Assembly (NCBI GenBank): GCA_965214695.1
Contig: OZ243967.1
Span: 2,604,001 to 2,668,000 of the forward strand
DNA length: 64,000 nucleotides
Direction of reading: 5' to 3'
Source of the DNA: JAPOXR01 sp965214695
GTDB lineage: Bacteria > Pseudomonadota > Alphaproteobacteria > Rhodobacterales > Rhodobacteraceae
The first letter of the stretch is position 1; each line of letters starts with the position of its first letter. Both the position numbers and the translations under genes were made by a program. The notes under the pieces were generated by a model. That model was not told the origin of the DNA. It did no database searches and saw only the letters and a program-made list of their open reading frames with translations. Shown here one piece after another: positions 52,687 to 62,477 of this stretch.

Positions 52687-53457
52687 TCATTCCAACGGGC
52701 TGGCCAGCACCGGGGTTGATCAGCCGGTAAAATGCCAGGACCGCGCTGACTGTCGCTTCCAGTTGCAACCACTGGCGCTTGGCAGCGTCTCCAACCGGCC
52801 CGTCCGGCATTGGCAACTCTCCCCGGATTGCTGGAAGCACTTGCGCTCGACGATGGTGCGCTGCCCGCGCAGGAAGATGTCGGTCCGGCCGCACCCGATC
52901 AGGTATTCGAGACGGTATTCATCGTGGCCCGGGGTGTCGAGCGGCAGGCATATCGGGCTCCGGACGACCGGGTCCTGATCGTCGCATTCGAGGGCCCGGC
53001 CAGAATGGGAGTCGACGCTGCCGTTTGTCAACTACGTGCGCTTCCCTGCTCCGGCCAACTGTCGCCCCCGTACGGTTTGCGACCCGGGATGGCGGGTCGG
53101 CTGGCCGCCTCCGGCCCTGACGTCAACCCATGTGCCGGACCGCCGCCGTGAAGGCCTCATGGTTTCTTTTTGTTGCCGGCTGGTTGTTTTCCCGGCCCGG
53201 TTGGGACCTGTCATCATGCGGTTCGGCTGGCATGAGCGGCTACGGTTTTGGCAGTGTGGTTCGGGCCCCTTGCACTCGGCCGGTCGTCCGGGTTCGGGCC
53301 CTGATTCGTGTGTTCGTGAATCGTGCGCTGCCATGGTCTCCCTGCGCCCGGTTGCAATTGCGGGGCGATCAGGCTGAAATCCCCATTGCGCCCGCGGGGT
53401 GGGGAAGAAATTGGACGTCTTGGCAGCGAGTTGGCACCTGCGGTGCCCCTCCAGGCG
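52687..53457. other. Gap of 771 bases with a possible decayed nuclease gene
   Basis: No intact gene is supported. On the minus strand at 52720-53031 a frame holds DEYRLEYLIG and RTDIFLRGQRTIVERK, a D...ExK pattern that resembles a PD-(D/E)XK nuclease core. About 45 codons further on, a second frame shows LQLEATVSAVLAFYRLINPG. Together they could be remains of one frameshifted gene, but no family could be named. The part from 53032 to 53457 shows nothing. Confidence 0.3.
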
Positions 53458-53625
53458 CTATGCCTCGGAGAGCCTGTGTATCTGTTCCTTGATCAGCAGC
53501 TTCTTTTTCTTGAGTTCGGTAATTGCAAAGTGATCTGCGCCCGGATTTCTCTGCTCGATTTCGATAGTGGCTGATAGCTCCCGGTGCTGTTTCTTCAGAT
53601 CGGCCAGTTGTTCATTCACCGACAT
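53458..53625 (-). CDS. DUF465 (YdcH-like) small protein
   Basis: A 55-residue helical protein: MSVNEQLADLKKQHRELSA opens a coiled coil and FAITELKKKKLLIKEQIHRL closes it. This is the DUF465/YdcH pattern; the function is unknown. The ATG at 53625 has a strong site, GGAGGAAAT, directly before it, so translation is likely. The open frame further upstream is unsupported. Confidence 0.85.
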   Translation of the reverse strand: MSVNEQLADLKKQHRELSATIEIEQRNPGADHFAITELKKKKLLIKEQIHRLSEA

Positions 53626-53757
53626 ATTTCCTCCATGACATAATGGGCTGAATACACTCAATGTAGGCGAGAATTCACCTGCTTCAAGCACATAATTTCC
53701 AATGGGGAGTGATCTTCGCATGGCGCGCCTTTCAGGCCCCAAGGCTGCAAGAACGAA

Positions 53758-54715
53758 TCACGCCGCCAGCGCCAGCTCCCGGTTGTCATTGGCGGCCCCG
53801 CCCGTGGCCGGCGGCCGCCATGGCTGCCAGCTCCTGGCCAGCCTGGCCCATGCCTGGCCTGCCCGGCCGGACTTGGCCAGTGACCGGAAGGTCAGCACGC
53901 CCTGGCCGCCATCGCGCGACCAGCGCTGGCCCGAGCGTTTCATGCGACAGGATATCAAAGTTTTATTTGCGGCCTCGACGCTGCCGCTCCCGATGGGATA
54001 GCCGGCATCGGCAAGCCGCCGATAGTTCATGCGGCGGCGATTGCTCCTGAAGTAGCCGAGCTCGCGGGCAATGATCCTGATACCCACCCCCTTGCGCGCC
54101 AGGTAGCGCAGGGCATCGATCACCTTGAAGGCTCCCTCCGGGTGATGCCGAAGGATGTGGCGCCACTTCTCGAACCAGGCCATGGCTTCCGGGCTGCCTT
54201 CACCGAAGGCGGCATCGGCCGCCACCTTCAAGTGCTGTACCGCGTGCCAGGCATCCAGCACCGTCACATCCGGCTCGAGACTGTCGAGGAATGTCCAGTT
54301 GTCCCTGGCACCATCGGCGATGACCACCAGCTTCAGATCGGGCCGCTGTGCCAGCCAGTGAAAGAGCTGCCGGCTCAATTGCCCCTTCAGGCTCTCCTTG
54401 CCGGTCTCGGGAAGACGGCCCAGGCAGACACTCTGCAACATGTTGCCCTCGGCATCCAAGAGCGCCGCCACGCCGCAGGATGCCTCCCGCCAGCCGGCCG
54501 GGACCTCCTTGCCATACGTCTGCTCGGCATGCATGCGCAGCATGATACCATCGAGCCCTCGGTCAGGCCCAGAACGGCCTCGGTCGGGAAGAGTGATGCA
54601 CCCTTGCCCGATGTCGGCCGGTAGCGCGAGCGCATGAAGCTGACCGGGCCGAACAGCGTCATGGCCTGACCCGGGGTAGCCTCGGCCCTGCGGTAGGGGC
54701 TGTTATTTCCTGAAC
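53758..54715 (-). mobile_element. Degenerate ISKra4-like transposase remnant
   Basis: The C-terminal 260 codons (53758-54543) are an intact transposase end with LDGIML, VIADGARDNWTFLD, DAWHAVQHL and IGSGSVEAANKTLISCR, as in the ISKra4 family. Before that, in another frame, the N-terminal piece AMTLFGPVSFMRSRYRP to AVLGLTEG is found at 54555-54680. About 140 residues that normally stand between GLTEG and the first catalytic Asp are missing, and the frame shifts at the joint (54553-54556). The 5' end is also lost near 54715. No terminal inverted repeats were found, so the element should be dead. Confidence 0.85.
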
Positions 54716-55166
54716 TATGTCGTCAGACATAATGTGAACATTCTCGAATTGGTCCAACGGATATCCGGCCGGATCAATCCGGGACAGTGATGGCAACTTT
54801 TCTTTCCAGGCAGAAATATCTCGCGGGACCGCCGCGGGACTCCCGCTGAAGCGCGGCTCTGCCCGCCACGGGCCGCTTGGGTGTGCCTGGCGCGAGCTGA
54901 CGGCAGGAACTGGCCGGCAACGCCGGAGTGGCGTGTTCGCGGCCCGCCGGAGACCTGTTGCATCAAATCTGCACCTGCGGCGGGAGGTCCCCGGGAAAAC
55001 GGAGCAAACCGGGAAAAATCCCCGCTTCGAGCCGGAACAATTCGGGACATTCAGGTCAGGATAGAGTGAGAACCAACAGTTGTCGTGTAAAATCAATGCA
55101 CTGGGAAAATGGCTCCTTGCCACCTGGAGATCACTCCCTAGGTGGAGCTGTAGGCGCTTCCCAAAA
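54716..55166. other. Junction between the IS remnant and the sugar operon
   Basis: These 451 bases have no supported gene. The short dyad CCACCT/AGGTGG at 55120-55145 could end the leftward operon but lacks a T-run. GC content appears to drop toward the right, where the operon begins. The segment may be a boundary of transferred DNA. Confidence 0.35.
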
Positions 55167-56192
55167 TCAGTTTTGCCAGCCCCAACAGGATGCCAGTTCA
55201 AGACACTCCCGCCATGAAACCACTGTGTCCGTTGTCCCCAGCCCGCGCACCGATGCCGCAGCCGCTGCATGGCCAAGCTCTATTGCTTCCGTCACGCTCC
55301 ATTCTTGATGCAGGCCATAGAGCAAACCTGAAGCGAAGGCATCACCGGCGCCGTTGGTGCCCTGAATCGCCTCCGCCGGGATGTCCAACGACGGTTTCAA
55401 GACTTCCTCGCCGCCCGGGCCTACCGCGACCGCTCCGCCGGGAAAATGCGCGACGACCAACTGCATCGAGCCTTTTGACAACACCTTGCGGGCGGCGCTC
55501 AGGCATTGCTCCACATCCACCTCCACCCCATGCCCGGTCTCCAGCCCGGCGATTGCGGCGATCTCGAAATCATTCACGACCAGTAGATCGAGATGGGCAA
55601 GGCAGGGACGGACGATTTGCGCAATGCGTTCTGCCGGGATCGAGCACAGTTCGAGGTTCGTCGCGATACCGGCCGCGCGCGCCCTTTTCAGCACTGTCAC
55701 CCAGCCATTCACGTCATCGCCCCAGGCGCTATCCAGTTTGGTATGAAGGCCCGGCAGGCCAAGATGCAGAATACGGGCCATAACCCCCGAGAAATCAAAG
55801 TGATCCGGGGTCAGCTGGGCGGCTGTTCCCGGCAAATACAGATGTGTGCGCCGCCCGGTGTCAGCCGCGGTGAAAGCGTCGGTGTGCGATGTGCTGCCGT
55901 TCTCGGCGATTGCTAGGCCGGATAGGTCGATACCAGCGGCATCGGCCTCGGCAATCAACGTGCGACCGTCTTCGTCGTCGCCAATAAGGCCGATTGTAGA
56001 GACCGAGAAATCTGGGTCCAGACGCTTCAAATCGATGGCAAGATTGCAGGCCGAGCCGCCGCCGCGCACCTCGTTGGTCAGGATTTCCACCACTTCCTCT
56101 TCGCCGGGCCAATGCGAGACGCATTTATTGTGATCCGCGCACCACGTCCCCCCGGTGACAATGCCTTTGCGTTTCTGCGAACCCAGTCTCAT
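55167..56192 (-). CDS. PfkB-family carbohydrate kinase
   Basis: A 341-residue ribokinase-fold sugar kinase. The N-terminal GG motif is in EVRGGGSACNLAIDLKRL and the catalytic anion hole and base are in GTNGAGDAFASG near the C-terminus. PfkB members phosphorylate sugars such as ribose, fructose or tagatose phosphates; the substrate is not visible. It is the last gene of the leftward operon, and its ATG overlaps the stop of the aldolase-like gene (ATGA), so the two are coupled. Confidence 0.9.
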   Translation of the reverse strand: MRLGSQKRKGIVTGGTWCADHNKCVSHWPGEEEVVEILTNEVRGGGSACNLAIDLKRLDPDFSVSTIGLIGDDEDGRTLIAEADAAGIDLSGLAIAENGSTSHTDAFTAADTGRRTHLYLPGTAAQLTPDHFDFSGVMARILHLGLPGLHTKLDSAWGDDVNGWVTVLKRARAAGIATNLELCSIPAERIAQIVRPCLAHLDLLVVNDFEIAAIAGLETGHGVEVDVEQCLSAARKVLSKGSMQLVVAHFPGGAVAVGPGGEEVLKPSLDIPAEAIQGTNGAGDAFASGLLYGLHQEWSVTEAIELGHAAAAASVRGLGTTDTVVSWRECLELASCWGWQN

Positions 56193-57184
56193 TGCGCTTC
56201 GGGCAGCAATATCGGGTCGGTCACCAGCAGATCATCTTCAAGCGATCTGGTTGGCGTCAGCCCATTCTTGCGAAGGTGATCATGATAGGCCTTGACCGCC
56301 TCGGCGGGTGAAAGCTTGCCTTCGACCACCAGGCGCATCGAGCGGACGATTTCCACGGAATCCTCGGCGAAGTAGATCTTGCGTCCGAACAGGGCGACAC
56401 GCGCGCCGAACCGCTCGGCCTGGCTGATCAACTCGAACGTGTCGCGCGTTGTCCCGGCGCTGCCGCCTAGGATCCCGACGATCAGGTTTTCGGGATCGAA
56501 AGCCGCAAGCTCGGCCATCGCACGCGCGCCGTTGAATTGCATTTTCAGAAATAACGGTCGTTCAGCGTGGGCCACACCGGCAAGACAGCGCACGATTGCA
56601 TCGTTGATGAAAAAGCCGATTTCTTCTCCAGCGGTATCAATGGGAAATGCGGGATTGAACACTTCCAGAATATGCCGCATCCCGGCCCCGCTGGCCTGAT
56701 CACGGAATTCGGAATAGGCATTCAGCGTCGCCACGTCGCGGTCAACGTCGTTGTAGATGGTCACTGCATAAAGGCCTAGGTCGCAAAGTGTGCGCGCGCG
56801 GTCAAGCCTGGCGGTCCGGAACGGGCGCGCTTGGTGATTTCTGTAGTCCGCGCCGCGATGGCCCCAGATGTCGGTCCCCTCGTTCAGACGCACAGCCGGG
56901 GTTACGTCGCTTGCGGCAAAAACACCATCTGCCGCCAGCGCCTCGGCCGAGGCAAGCGACATCAGCATGATGTCCACCAGATCAGAGGCGACCACTTCTT
57001 TCATTGCGGACCGGTAGACCGCGGCCGGGTGGGCCAGGCCGGTCTTTTGGTCGATTCCCATCGCGCCCGCGCCGCCGCCCATATCGCCGTCCTTGGCGTC
57101 CGCGATGATGAAGTCCTGCGGCCGGTAGGCACCGCCGCGAATTCGATCCAGCTTCTGGTTCAGTCTGGTCTTCGCAGTTTCCAT
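56189..57184 (-). CDS. Beta/alpha-barrel aldolase-like protein of unknown specificity
   Basis: A 331-residue protein with the alternating pattern of a TIM barrel. IIADAKDGDMGGGAGAMG, RPLFLKMQFNGARAMAEL and VGILGGSAGTTRDTFELI recall class I aldolases; the Lys in FLKMQ is a candidate Schiff-base residue and GGSAGTT a phosphate loop. It is not FbaB or LacD by its overall sequence. The place between transketolase and a PfkB kinase points to cleavage of a phosphorylated sugar. ATG 57184 is preferred over the longer upstream frame. The reaction is inferred, not shown. Confidence 0.7.
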   Translation of the reverse strand: METAKTRLNQKLDRIRGGAYRPQDFIIADAKDGDMGGGAGAMGIDQKTGLAHPAAVYRSAMKEVVASDLVDIMLMSLASAEALAADGVFAASDVTPAVRLNEGTDIWGHRGADYRNHQARPFRTARLDRARTLCDLGLYAVTIYNDVDRDVATLNAYSEFRDQASGAGMRHILEVFNPAFPIDTAGEEIGFFINDAIVRCLAGVAHAERPLFLKMQFNGARAMAELAAFDPENLIVGILGGSAGTTRDTFELISQAERFGARVALFGRKIYFAEDSVEIVRSMRLVVEGKLSPAEAVKAYHDHLRKNGLTPTRSLEDDLLVTDPILLPEAQ

Positions 57185-57367
57185 CTTTATCTCCGGTTCT
57201 GTTCGTGCGGCTTGGCAATCCGGCGGCAATCGCAAATGCTCGGGTCGGGTCAGTGCGGATGATTTAGAGCACGATATTGGCTAAACTGCGGTTTTCAGGC
57301 CCACGAATGTTATTGGCTATGTCATTCGACTAGGCACATGCGTCGGCACTCCAAACAACACCGACGA

Positions 57368-59395
57368 TCAGGCCGCAAGTTCGTTCAGGCGTTTGCGGGC
57401 CTCGGACACTATGGCCTCCGGTGTGATGCCAAATTGTTCGAACAGCACTTCGGCCGGTGCGGAAGCGCCAAAGCCGGACATGCCGATGAAACTGCCTTCG
57501 CGCCCGATATAGCGGTCCCATCCCTGCCGCACTGCAGCTTCGACGGCCATTCGCATTGGTGCCTCGCCGAGAATTTCTTGCTGCCAGGCCGGATCCTGCA
57601 TTTCGAACAACTCGACGCAAGGCATGGAGATGACGCGGGTTCCAATTCCCTCGGCTTCTAGCTGACGCCGCGCCTCTAACGCGAGGCCGACCTCGGCGCC
57701 GGTTGCAGCAATCGAGACAACGGGCTCACCGGAGGCCTCGGCGAGAATATAAGCGCCTCGGGCACAAAGATTTGAATCATTGGCTTCGTGGCGCACCAAA
57801 GCCACTGGGTGTCGGCTGAGAGCGATCACCGATGGACCGTCACGATAGCCGATTGCCAATTCCCAGCATTCGCCAACCTCTACCGCATCCGCGGGCCTAA
57901 AGGTCAGCAAACCCGGCATGGCGCGCAAGCTGGCGAGATGCTCAATCGGCTGGTGGGTGGGTCCGTCTTCTCCAAGGCAAACAGAATCATGGGTCATCAC
58001 ATGAATGACTTGCTGTTGCATCAGTGCGCCTAGGCGAATTGCCGGACGCGCATAATCGGTGAATGCCAAAAACGTGCCAGCAAACGGGATCAACCCCTTG
58101 TGAAGAGCTATGCCATTCATCACCGCAGCCATGCCATGTTCGCGCGCGCCGTAATGAATATAACCGCCCTCAAAGGACTGAACGTCAATGCCGGTGCGGC
58201 CCTCGGTCTGCGTGTTGTTGGCCGGTGTCAAATCTGCTGATCCGCCCAACAATGTCGGGATCGCAGGGACCAACCGTTCCAGCACATGTCCGGAAGCAAA
58301 ACGGGTGGCCTCAACCTTGTTGGCTTTCTGTGCCCATCGCTTGTACTCGGCAATCAGCGTCGGCAAGTCATCGGTGATCTTGCCATCCAGGGCATCTTCA
58401 AAATCCTGGCGCCGTTTTGGCTCAGCCGCGGACAGGCGTTCTTGCCATTCCTGGTGTGATTGCCGACCGGGGCTGGCAAAGGCCTCCCAAGCTGATTTGA
58501 TCTCTGCCGGCACAACAAATGGCGGATGCTCCCAACCCAGCTTAGCGCGGGTTTCGGCAATCTCCTCGGCACCCAGAGCGCCAGAATGCACCGCCGGATC
58601 ACCTGCCATATTGGGCGCACCAAAGCCGATCACTGTTTTGCAACGTATCAGCGTCGGGCGATCTGCCTGCCGCGCAAACGCCAATGCCGCGGCGACCGCC
58701 TCCACATCATGGCCATCGACCATCTCTACGCGCCAACCATAGGATTCGAACCGCTGTGTCGCGTCCTCGCTGTAGGAAAGACTAGTCGGCCCGTCGATGC
58801 TGACATCATTGTCATCGTAGAGTACGATCAACTTAGACAGCCGCAAATGCCCGGCGAGGGACGCACCCTCGTGACTGAGGCCCTCCATCAAGCAGCCATC
58901 TCCGCAGATCACGTAAGTGTAGTGGTCGACCAGATCCTCGCCGAATTTGGTGGCAAGAATACGCTCGGCCAGGGCCATTCCAACGGCGGTAGCGATCCCC
59001 TGACCCAGAGGGCCAGTGGTGGTTTCGATCCCATGCGCCTGTTCGACTTCGGGGTGGCCCGCGGCAATCGAACGCCATTGGCGAAAATTCTTCAGGGTTT
59101 CAATACCGAAGCCTGGATACCCGATCAAATGCAGCGCTGAATAGAGCAGCATCGAACCATGTCCGGCCGAGAGCACAAAACGATCGCGATCTGGCCACAA
59201 AGGTGCGTCCGGGTCAAACCTCATCGCCGTACCGAACAACGCCACGGCGGCGTCGGCCATCCCCAACGGCATGCCCGGATGACCGGACTTTGCTTTCTCG
59301 ATGGCATCGACGGAGAGAATTCGTACCGCATCGGCCATCCGACGGGGCGGTGTATCGAATTGACGGCTGTTGGGCATGCAAAGTTTCCGGGTCAT
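57368..59395 (-). CDS. tkt: Transketolase
   Basis: A 675-residue ThDP enzyme that moves two-carbon units between sugar phosphates. Blocks are KSGHPGMPLGMAD, HGIETTTGPLGQG, GDGCLMEGLSHEGASLAGHL, the central DGHDVEA and the C-terminal HDSVCLGEDGPTHQPIEHLA. It appears complete. A general pentose-phosphate tkt may exist elsewhere; this copy sits inside a transport operon, suggesting a dedicated catabolic role. The gap of 183 bases to the aldolase-like gene is larger than others in the operon. ATG 59377 is an alternative start. Confidence 0.95.
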   Translation of the reverse strand: MTRKLCMPNSRQFDTPPRRMADAVRILSVDAIEKAKSGHPGMPLGMADAAVALFGTAMRFDPDAPLWPDRDRFVLSAGHGSMLLYSALHLIGYPGFGIETLKNFRQWRSIAAGHPEVEQAHGIETTTGPLGQGIATAVGMALAERILATKFGEDLVDHYTYVICGDGCLMEGLSHEGASLAGHLRLSKLIVLYDDNDVSIDGPTSLSYSEDATQRFESYGWRVEMVDGHDVEAVAAALAFARQADRPTLIRCKTVIGFGAPNMAGDPAVHSGALGAEEIAETRAKLGWEHPPFVVPAEIKSAWEAFASPGRQSHQEWQERLSAAEPKRRQDFEDALDGKITDDLPTLIAEYKRWAQKANKVEATRFASGHVLERLVPAIPTLLGGSADLTPANNTQTEGRTGIDVQSFEGGYIHYGAREHGMAAVMNGIALHKGLIPFAGTFLAFTDYARPAIRLGALMQQQVIHVMTHDSVCLGEDGPTHQPIEHLASLRAMPGLLTFRPADAVEVGECWELAIGYRDGPSVIALSRHPVALVRHEANDSNLCARGAYILAEASGEPVVSIAATGAEVGLALEARRQLEAEGIGTRVISMPCVELFEMQDPAWQQEILGEAPMRMAVEAAVRQGWDRYIGREGSFIGMSGFGASAPAEVLFEQFGITPEAIVSEARKRLNELAA

Positions 59396-59456
59396 TCATC
59401 GCAAGACATTGGTTCGGGCGAGCAATAGAGGGACTGGGAAGGACCAATCGAGCCAG

Positions 59457-60533
59457 TCAGATGCGCCTTCCTGTGCCCGGATCAAACAGGTGTAACTGGC
59501 GGGTATCGATGGCTAAACGGGCACTGTCTCCGGGTCTTGCGCGCATCCGATCGACGGAAAGCACACGAAGCGGGACGCCAGCGAGGTCAGCATGCAGATG
59601 CGTTTCCCAGCCTGCCGGCTCAATCAATGTCAGGGTTGCTGGAAGACCGTGATCGTCGTCGCACAGGACCACATGTTCCGGGCGTATGCCATAGATGATC
59701 TGTTGATCCGGACGCAGTTCGCGGCCTTCTGGCAGCGGCAGTCGCAAGCCATTCTCGAGCTCGACTTCCATAGGACCGTCACCGAACACGACCTTTCCCG
59801 GCAACAGATTCATTGCAGGCGAACCCAGGAAATCGGCAACGAACAAGTTTTCAGGACGATCGTAAGTCTCAAGTGGTGCGCCGACCTGTTCGATGCGGCC
59901 GTCATTCATCACCACAACCTTGTCGGCCATCGTCATGGCCTCGATCTGGTCGTGAGTGACATAGATCGTTGTCGCTTCCAGGCGCTGATGCAGGGCCTTG
60001 ATCTCGGCGCGCATCTCGACCCGCAATTTGGCATCGAGGTTAGAGAGCGGTTCGTCAAACAGGAAGACCGCCGGCTCGCGCACCAGAGCCCGACCCATGG
60101 CAACACGTTGACGCTGACCGCCTGAAAGTTGCCCCGGCAGACGCTGAAGCAGCGGTGAGAGCTGCAGGATCGACGCTGCGCCCTTAATGCTCTCCGCGAT
60201 CCGTTCCAGCGGAGTTTTGTTCATCTTCAAACTGAACGAGAGATTATCAGCCACGCTCATGTGTGGATAAAGCGCATAGGATTGAAAAACCATAGCGATG
60301 CCGCGGTCCTTGGGCGGCACTCGATTCACCACTCGATCAGCAATGCTGATATGACCAGAACTAATCGCTTCAAGCCCGGCGGTCATGCGCAACAAGGTCG
60401 ACTTGCCGCATCCTGAAGGTCCTACTAGGACAACAAAGCCACCTTCCTCAATTTGCAAGTTGATACCATGCAGGACTGAGGTCGAGCCGAAGCTCTTTTC
60501 CAGTTCGCGAAATTCTACAAAACTGTCGTTCAT
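59457..60533 (-). CDS. Sugar ABC transporter ATP-binding protein (UgpC/MalK type)
   Basis: A 358-residue CUT1-type ATPase. Walker A is GPSGCGKSTLL, the signature LSGGQRQRVAMGRALVR, Walker B FLFDEPLSNLD and the H-loop VTHDQIEAMTMAD. The C-terminal OB-like regulatory domain (YGIRPEHVVL) is the MalK/UgpC type. It powers import with the two permeases encoded just upstream in the operon. The spacing to the permease gene is 16 bases. Confidence 0.95.
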   Translation of the reverse strand: MNDSFVEFRELEKSFGSTSVLHGINLQIEEGGFVVLVGPSGCGKSTLLRMTAGLEAISSGHISIADRVVNRVPPKDRGIAMVFQSYALYPHMSVADNLSFSLKMNKTPLERIAESIKGAASILQLSPLLQRLPGQLSGGQRQRVAMGRALVREPAVFLFDEPLSNLDAKLRVEMRAEIKALHQRLEATTIYVTHDQIEAMTMADKVVVMNDGRIEQVGAPLETYDRPENLFVADFLGSPAMNLLPGKVVFGDGPMEVELENGLRLPLPEGRELRPDQQIIYGIRPEHVVLCDDDHGLPATLTLIEPAGWETHLHADLAGVPLRVLSVDRMRARPGDSARLAIDTRQLHLFDPGTGRRI

Positions 60534-60549
60534 GGCTCAGGTCTCGCTT

Positions 60550-61443
60550 TTACTTTACCGCACCGGTCACAATACTCTCGACCACGCGGCGCTCGAGAAG
60601 CAGATAGACAACCAGCAGCGGCAAAACTGTGAGAATGGTGAAAGCGTTGTAGACGGCAAAATTCTGCACGCCCATGGAATCCCTCAGCGTATAAAGCGCA
60701 TAGGGCAGCGTGCGCATACCGGACTCGGTGACCAGCGCTAGGACAAACGCAAATTCGTTCCAGCCTTCGCGAACACATAATACAGCGGCAGTGACAACTC
60801 CTGGCCAGGCGATTGGCAGAATCACATAGCGCAAGCGATTCCACATATTGGCGCCGTCGATGGTCGCGGATTCCTCGATCTCCCTGGGGACTGCCTTGAA
60901 GAAACCAACAAGTATCCAAGTTGAAAGCGGCACAGCGCTGGCAATATACGTGATGTAGAGTACCCAATACGTGTTAATCAGCCCCAGATTGGTCATCAGA
61001 TCATTCAATGGCACAATCAGGCTGACCCGAGGAATGATCCGCGGGATCAAGTAAAGCAGCAGCAATACATGACGGAAACGGAAGAAATAGCGGGAAAATC
61101 CATAGGCGGCCAGAATACTCAGGATTAAAGGAACAATGGTTGCCACGACCGTCACCAGCACGCTGTTGAACATCCACACGCCGAAGCCGTCTATCGCGAG
61201 TACCGTCTTATACGCTTCCAGCGACGGATCGCGCGGGAAGAATGTGTTCGATTCGTAGATTTCCAATGGTTCCTTGAGCGAGGCCATGAAGGCCCAAAGG
61301 ATCGGAACCATCGCCCAGATAACCAGAAAGGTCAGGGGCAGGCCAATAAGCAGGAACCGTTGGCTTCGCTTCAGCAAGTGCTGCAGGGTGCCGTGCTCAC
61401 GATGGAAGGCGCGTCCGCTGCGACGGTTCATTGTTGTGCTCAT
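60550..61443 (-). CDS. Sugar ABC transporter permease, MalG-type
   Basis: A 297-residue inner-membrane permease with six helices. The EAA loop that docks the ATPase reads VPREIEESATIDGANMWNRL, and the end matches the MalG/UgpE type (YLLLERRVVESIVTGAVK). Its ATG overlaps the stop of the other permease (ATGA, 61440-61443). The pair builds the channel of a CUT1 carbohydrate importer. Confidence 0.94.
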   Translation of the reverse strand: MSTTMNRRSGRAFHREHGTLQHLLKRSQRFLLIGLPLTFLVIWAMVPILWAFMASLKEPLEIYESNTFFPRDPSLEAYKTVLAIDGFGVWMFNSVLVTVVATIVPLILSILAAYGFSRYFFRFRHVLLLLYLIPRIIPRVSLIVPLNDLMTNLGLINTYWVLYITYIASAVPLSTWILVGFFKAVPREIEESATIDGANMWNRLRYVILPIAWPGVVTAAVLCVREGWNEFAFVLALVTESGMRTLPYALYTLRDSMGVQNFAVYNAFTILTVLPLLVVYLLLERRVVESIVTGAVK

Positions 61444-62381
61444 GCCCTGGCGTCCTTCTCGTCACTCCGGTCAGCCAGAACAAAGTAATAGATATAGACT
61501 AGGCTCAGCAGAGTGTTGATCGACAGTATGACAACCATCAGAACCGCACCCTGACCGAAATCGAGCTGCAGGAACGCGAGCTGATACATATACATCGAAA
61601 CAACTTCAGTGGCCCGCTGCGGGCCCCCGGACGTCAAGGCGAGGATGATGTCGAAAGTGCTGAAACTGATATAAGAAACCCAGATCAGACTGACACCCAG
61701 CATCGGTTTGATCATCGGCAAGGTAATGCGAAAAAATGTCTGGGTTCCCGAGGCGCCGTCTATAGTGGCGGCATCGTATATTTCCCTGTCAACGGTCTGC
61801 AATCCGCCGAGCAGGATCAGGGTGGCAAAGGGCACCATGTGCCAGCAATTGGCAAACACCGCCACCATGAAGGCAAGATAGGGATCGCCAAGCCAGGACG
61901 GAGTCGGCAGCCCGAACTTATACAGCACGTAATTGGCGAAGCCACCGCTGGTGGTAAAAACGAAGCGGAACATGACCGCCGTCGCAATGCCCGAGACGAA
62001 GTAAGGAACCAAGCTCATGCCGCGAAAAAAGCGGCGACCAAAGCCCACATGATAAAGCGTCAACGCGAAGATCATCGACATGACCATGCCAAGCGTGATG
62101 CTGCAAATGACAAAAACAATAGTGCGAAGCAAAGACGCCTGAAAACGCGGATCATTGAAAACTTTGATGTAATTTTCCAGACCAACAAATGATTTGTTGA
62201 GGAACATGTCGGTTTCGTTGAGGGACAGGACAAATCCGCCAAAAACGGCATAGCCCAGAACACCGATCACGAAAATCAGGCCCGGTACTACCAACAAATA
62301 TGGGACCGTGTTCATTGCCTGATCGTTGATCCACTCGCGTACCGTCAACCGGTCATCGCCCGCACTCGTCGAGGATGCCAT
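61440..62381 (-). CDS. Sugar ABC transporter permease, MalF-type
   Basis: A 313-residue permease with a helix near the start (VPYLLVVPGLIFVIGVLGYA) and the EAA loop VDREIYDAATIDGASGTQTF. It is of MalF/UgpA type. ATG 62381 follows AAGGGAAAC, a usable ribosome binding site. It is 96 bases behind the binding-protein gene, which often leaves room for a hairpin that lowers expression of the downstream genes; none was identified. Confidence 0.94.
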   Translation of the reverse strand: MASSTSAGDDRLTVREWINDQAMNTVPYLLVVPGLIFVIGVLGYAVFGGFVLSLNETDMFLNKSFVGLENYIKVFNDPRFQASLLRTIVFVICSITLGMVMSMIFALTLYHVGFGRRFFRGMSLVPYFVSGIATAVMFRFVFTTSGGFANYVLYKFGLPTPSWLGDPYLAFMVAVFANCWHMVPFATLILLGGLQTVDREIYDAATIDGASGTQTFFRITLPMIKPMLGVSLIWVSYISFSTFDIILALTSGGPQRATEVVSMYMYQLAFLQLDFGQGAVLMVVILSINTLLSLVYIYYFVLADRSDEKDARA

Positions 62382-62477
62382 AGATCCGTTTCCCTTCAAG
62401 AAAGACCACCTTAAAGCGAAGGAGCGGGCTACATGTTGCGCGCTCCTTCGCATACTAAGCGTTGGATTCTGAGGTGC

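Noticed and set aside
55120..55145. CCACCT/AGGTGG hairpin at the end of the sugar operon as terminator
   Set aside because: Six-base stem with a 14-base loop and no T-run; too weak to annotate.
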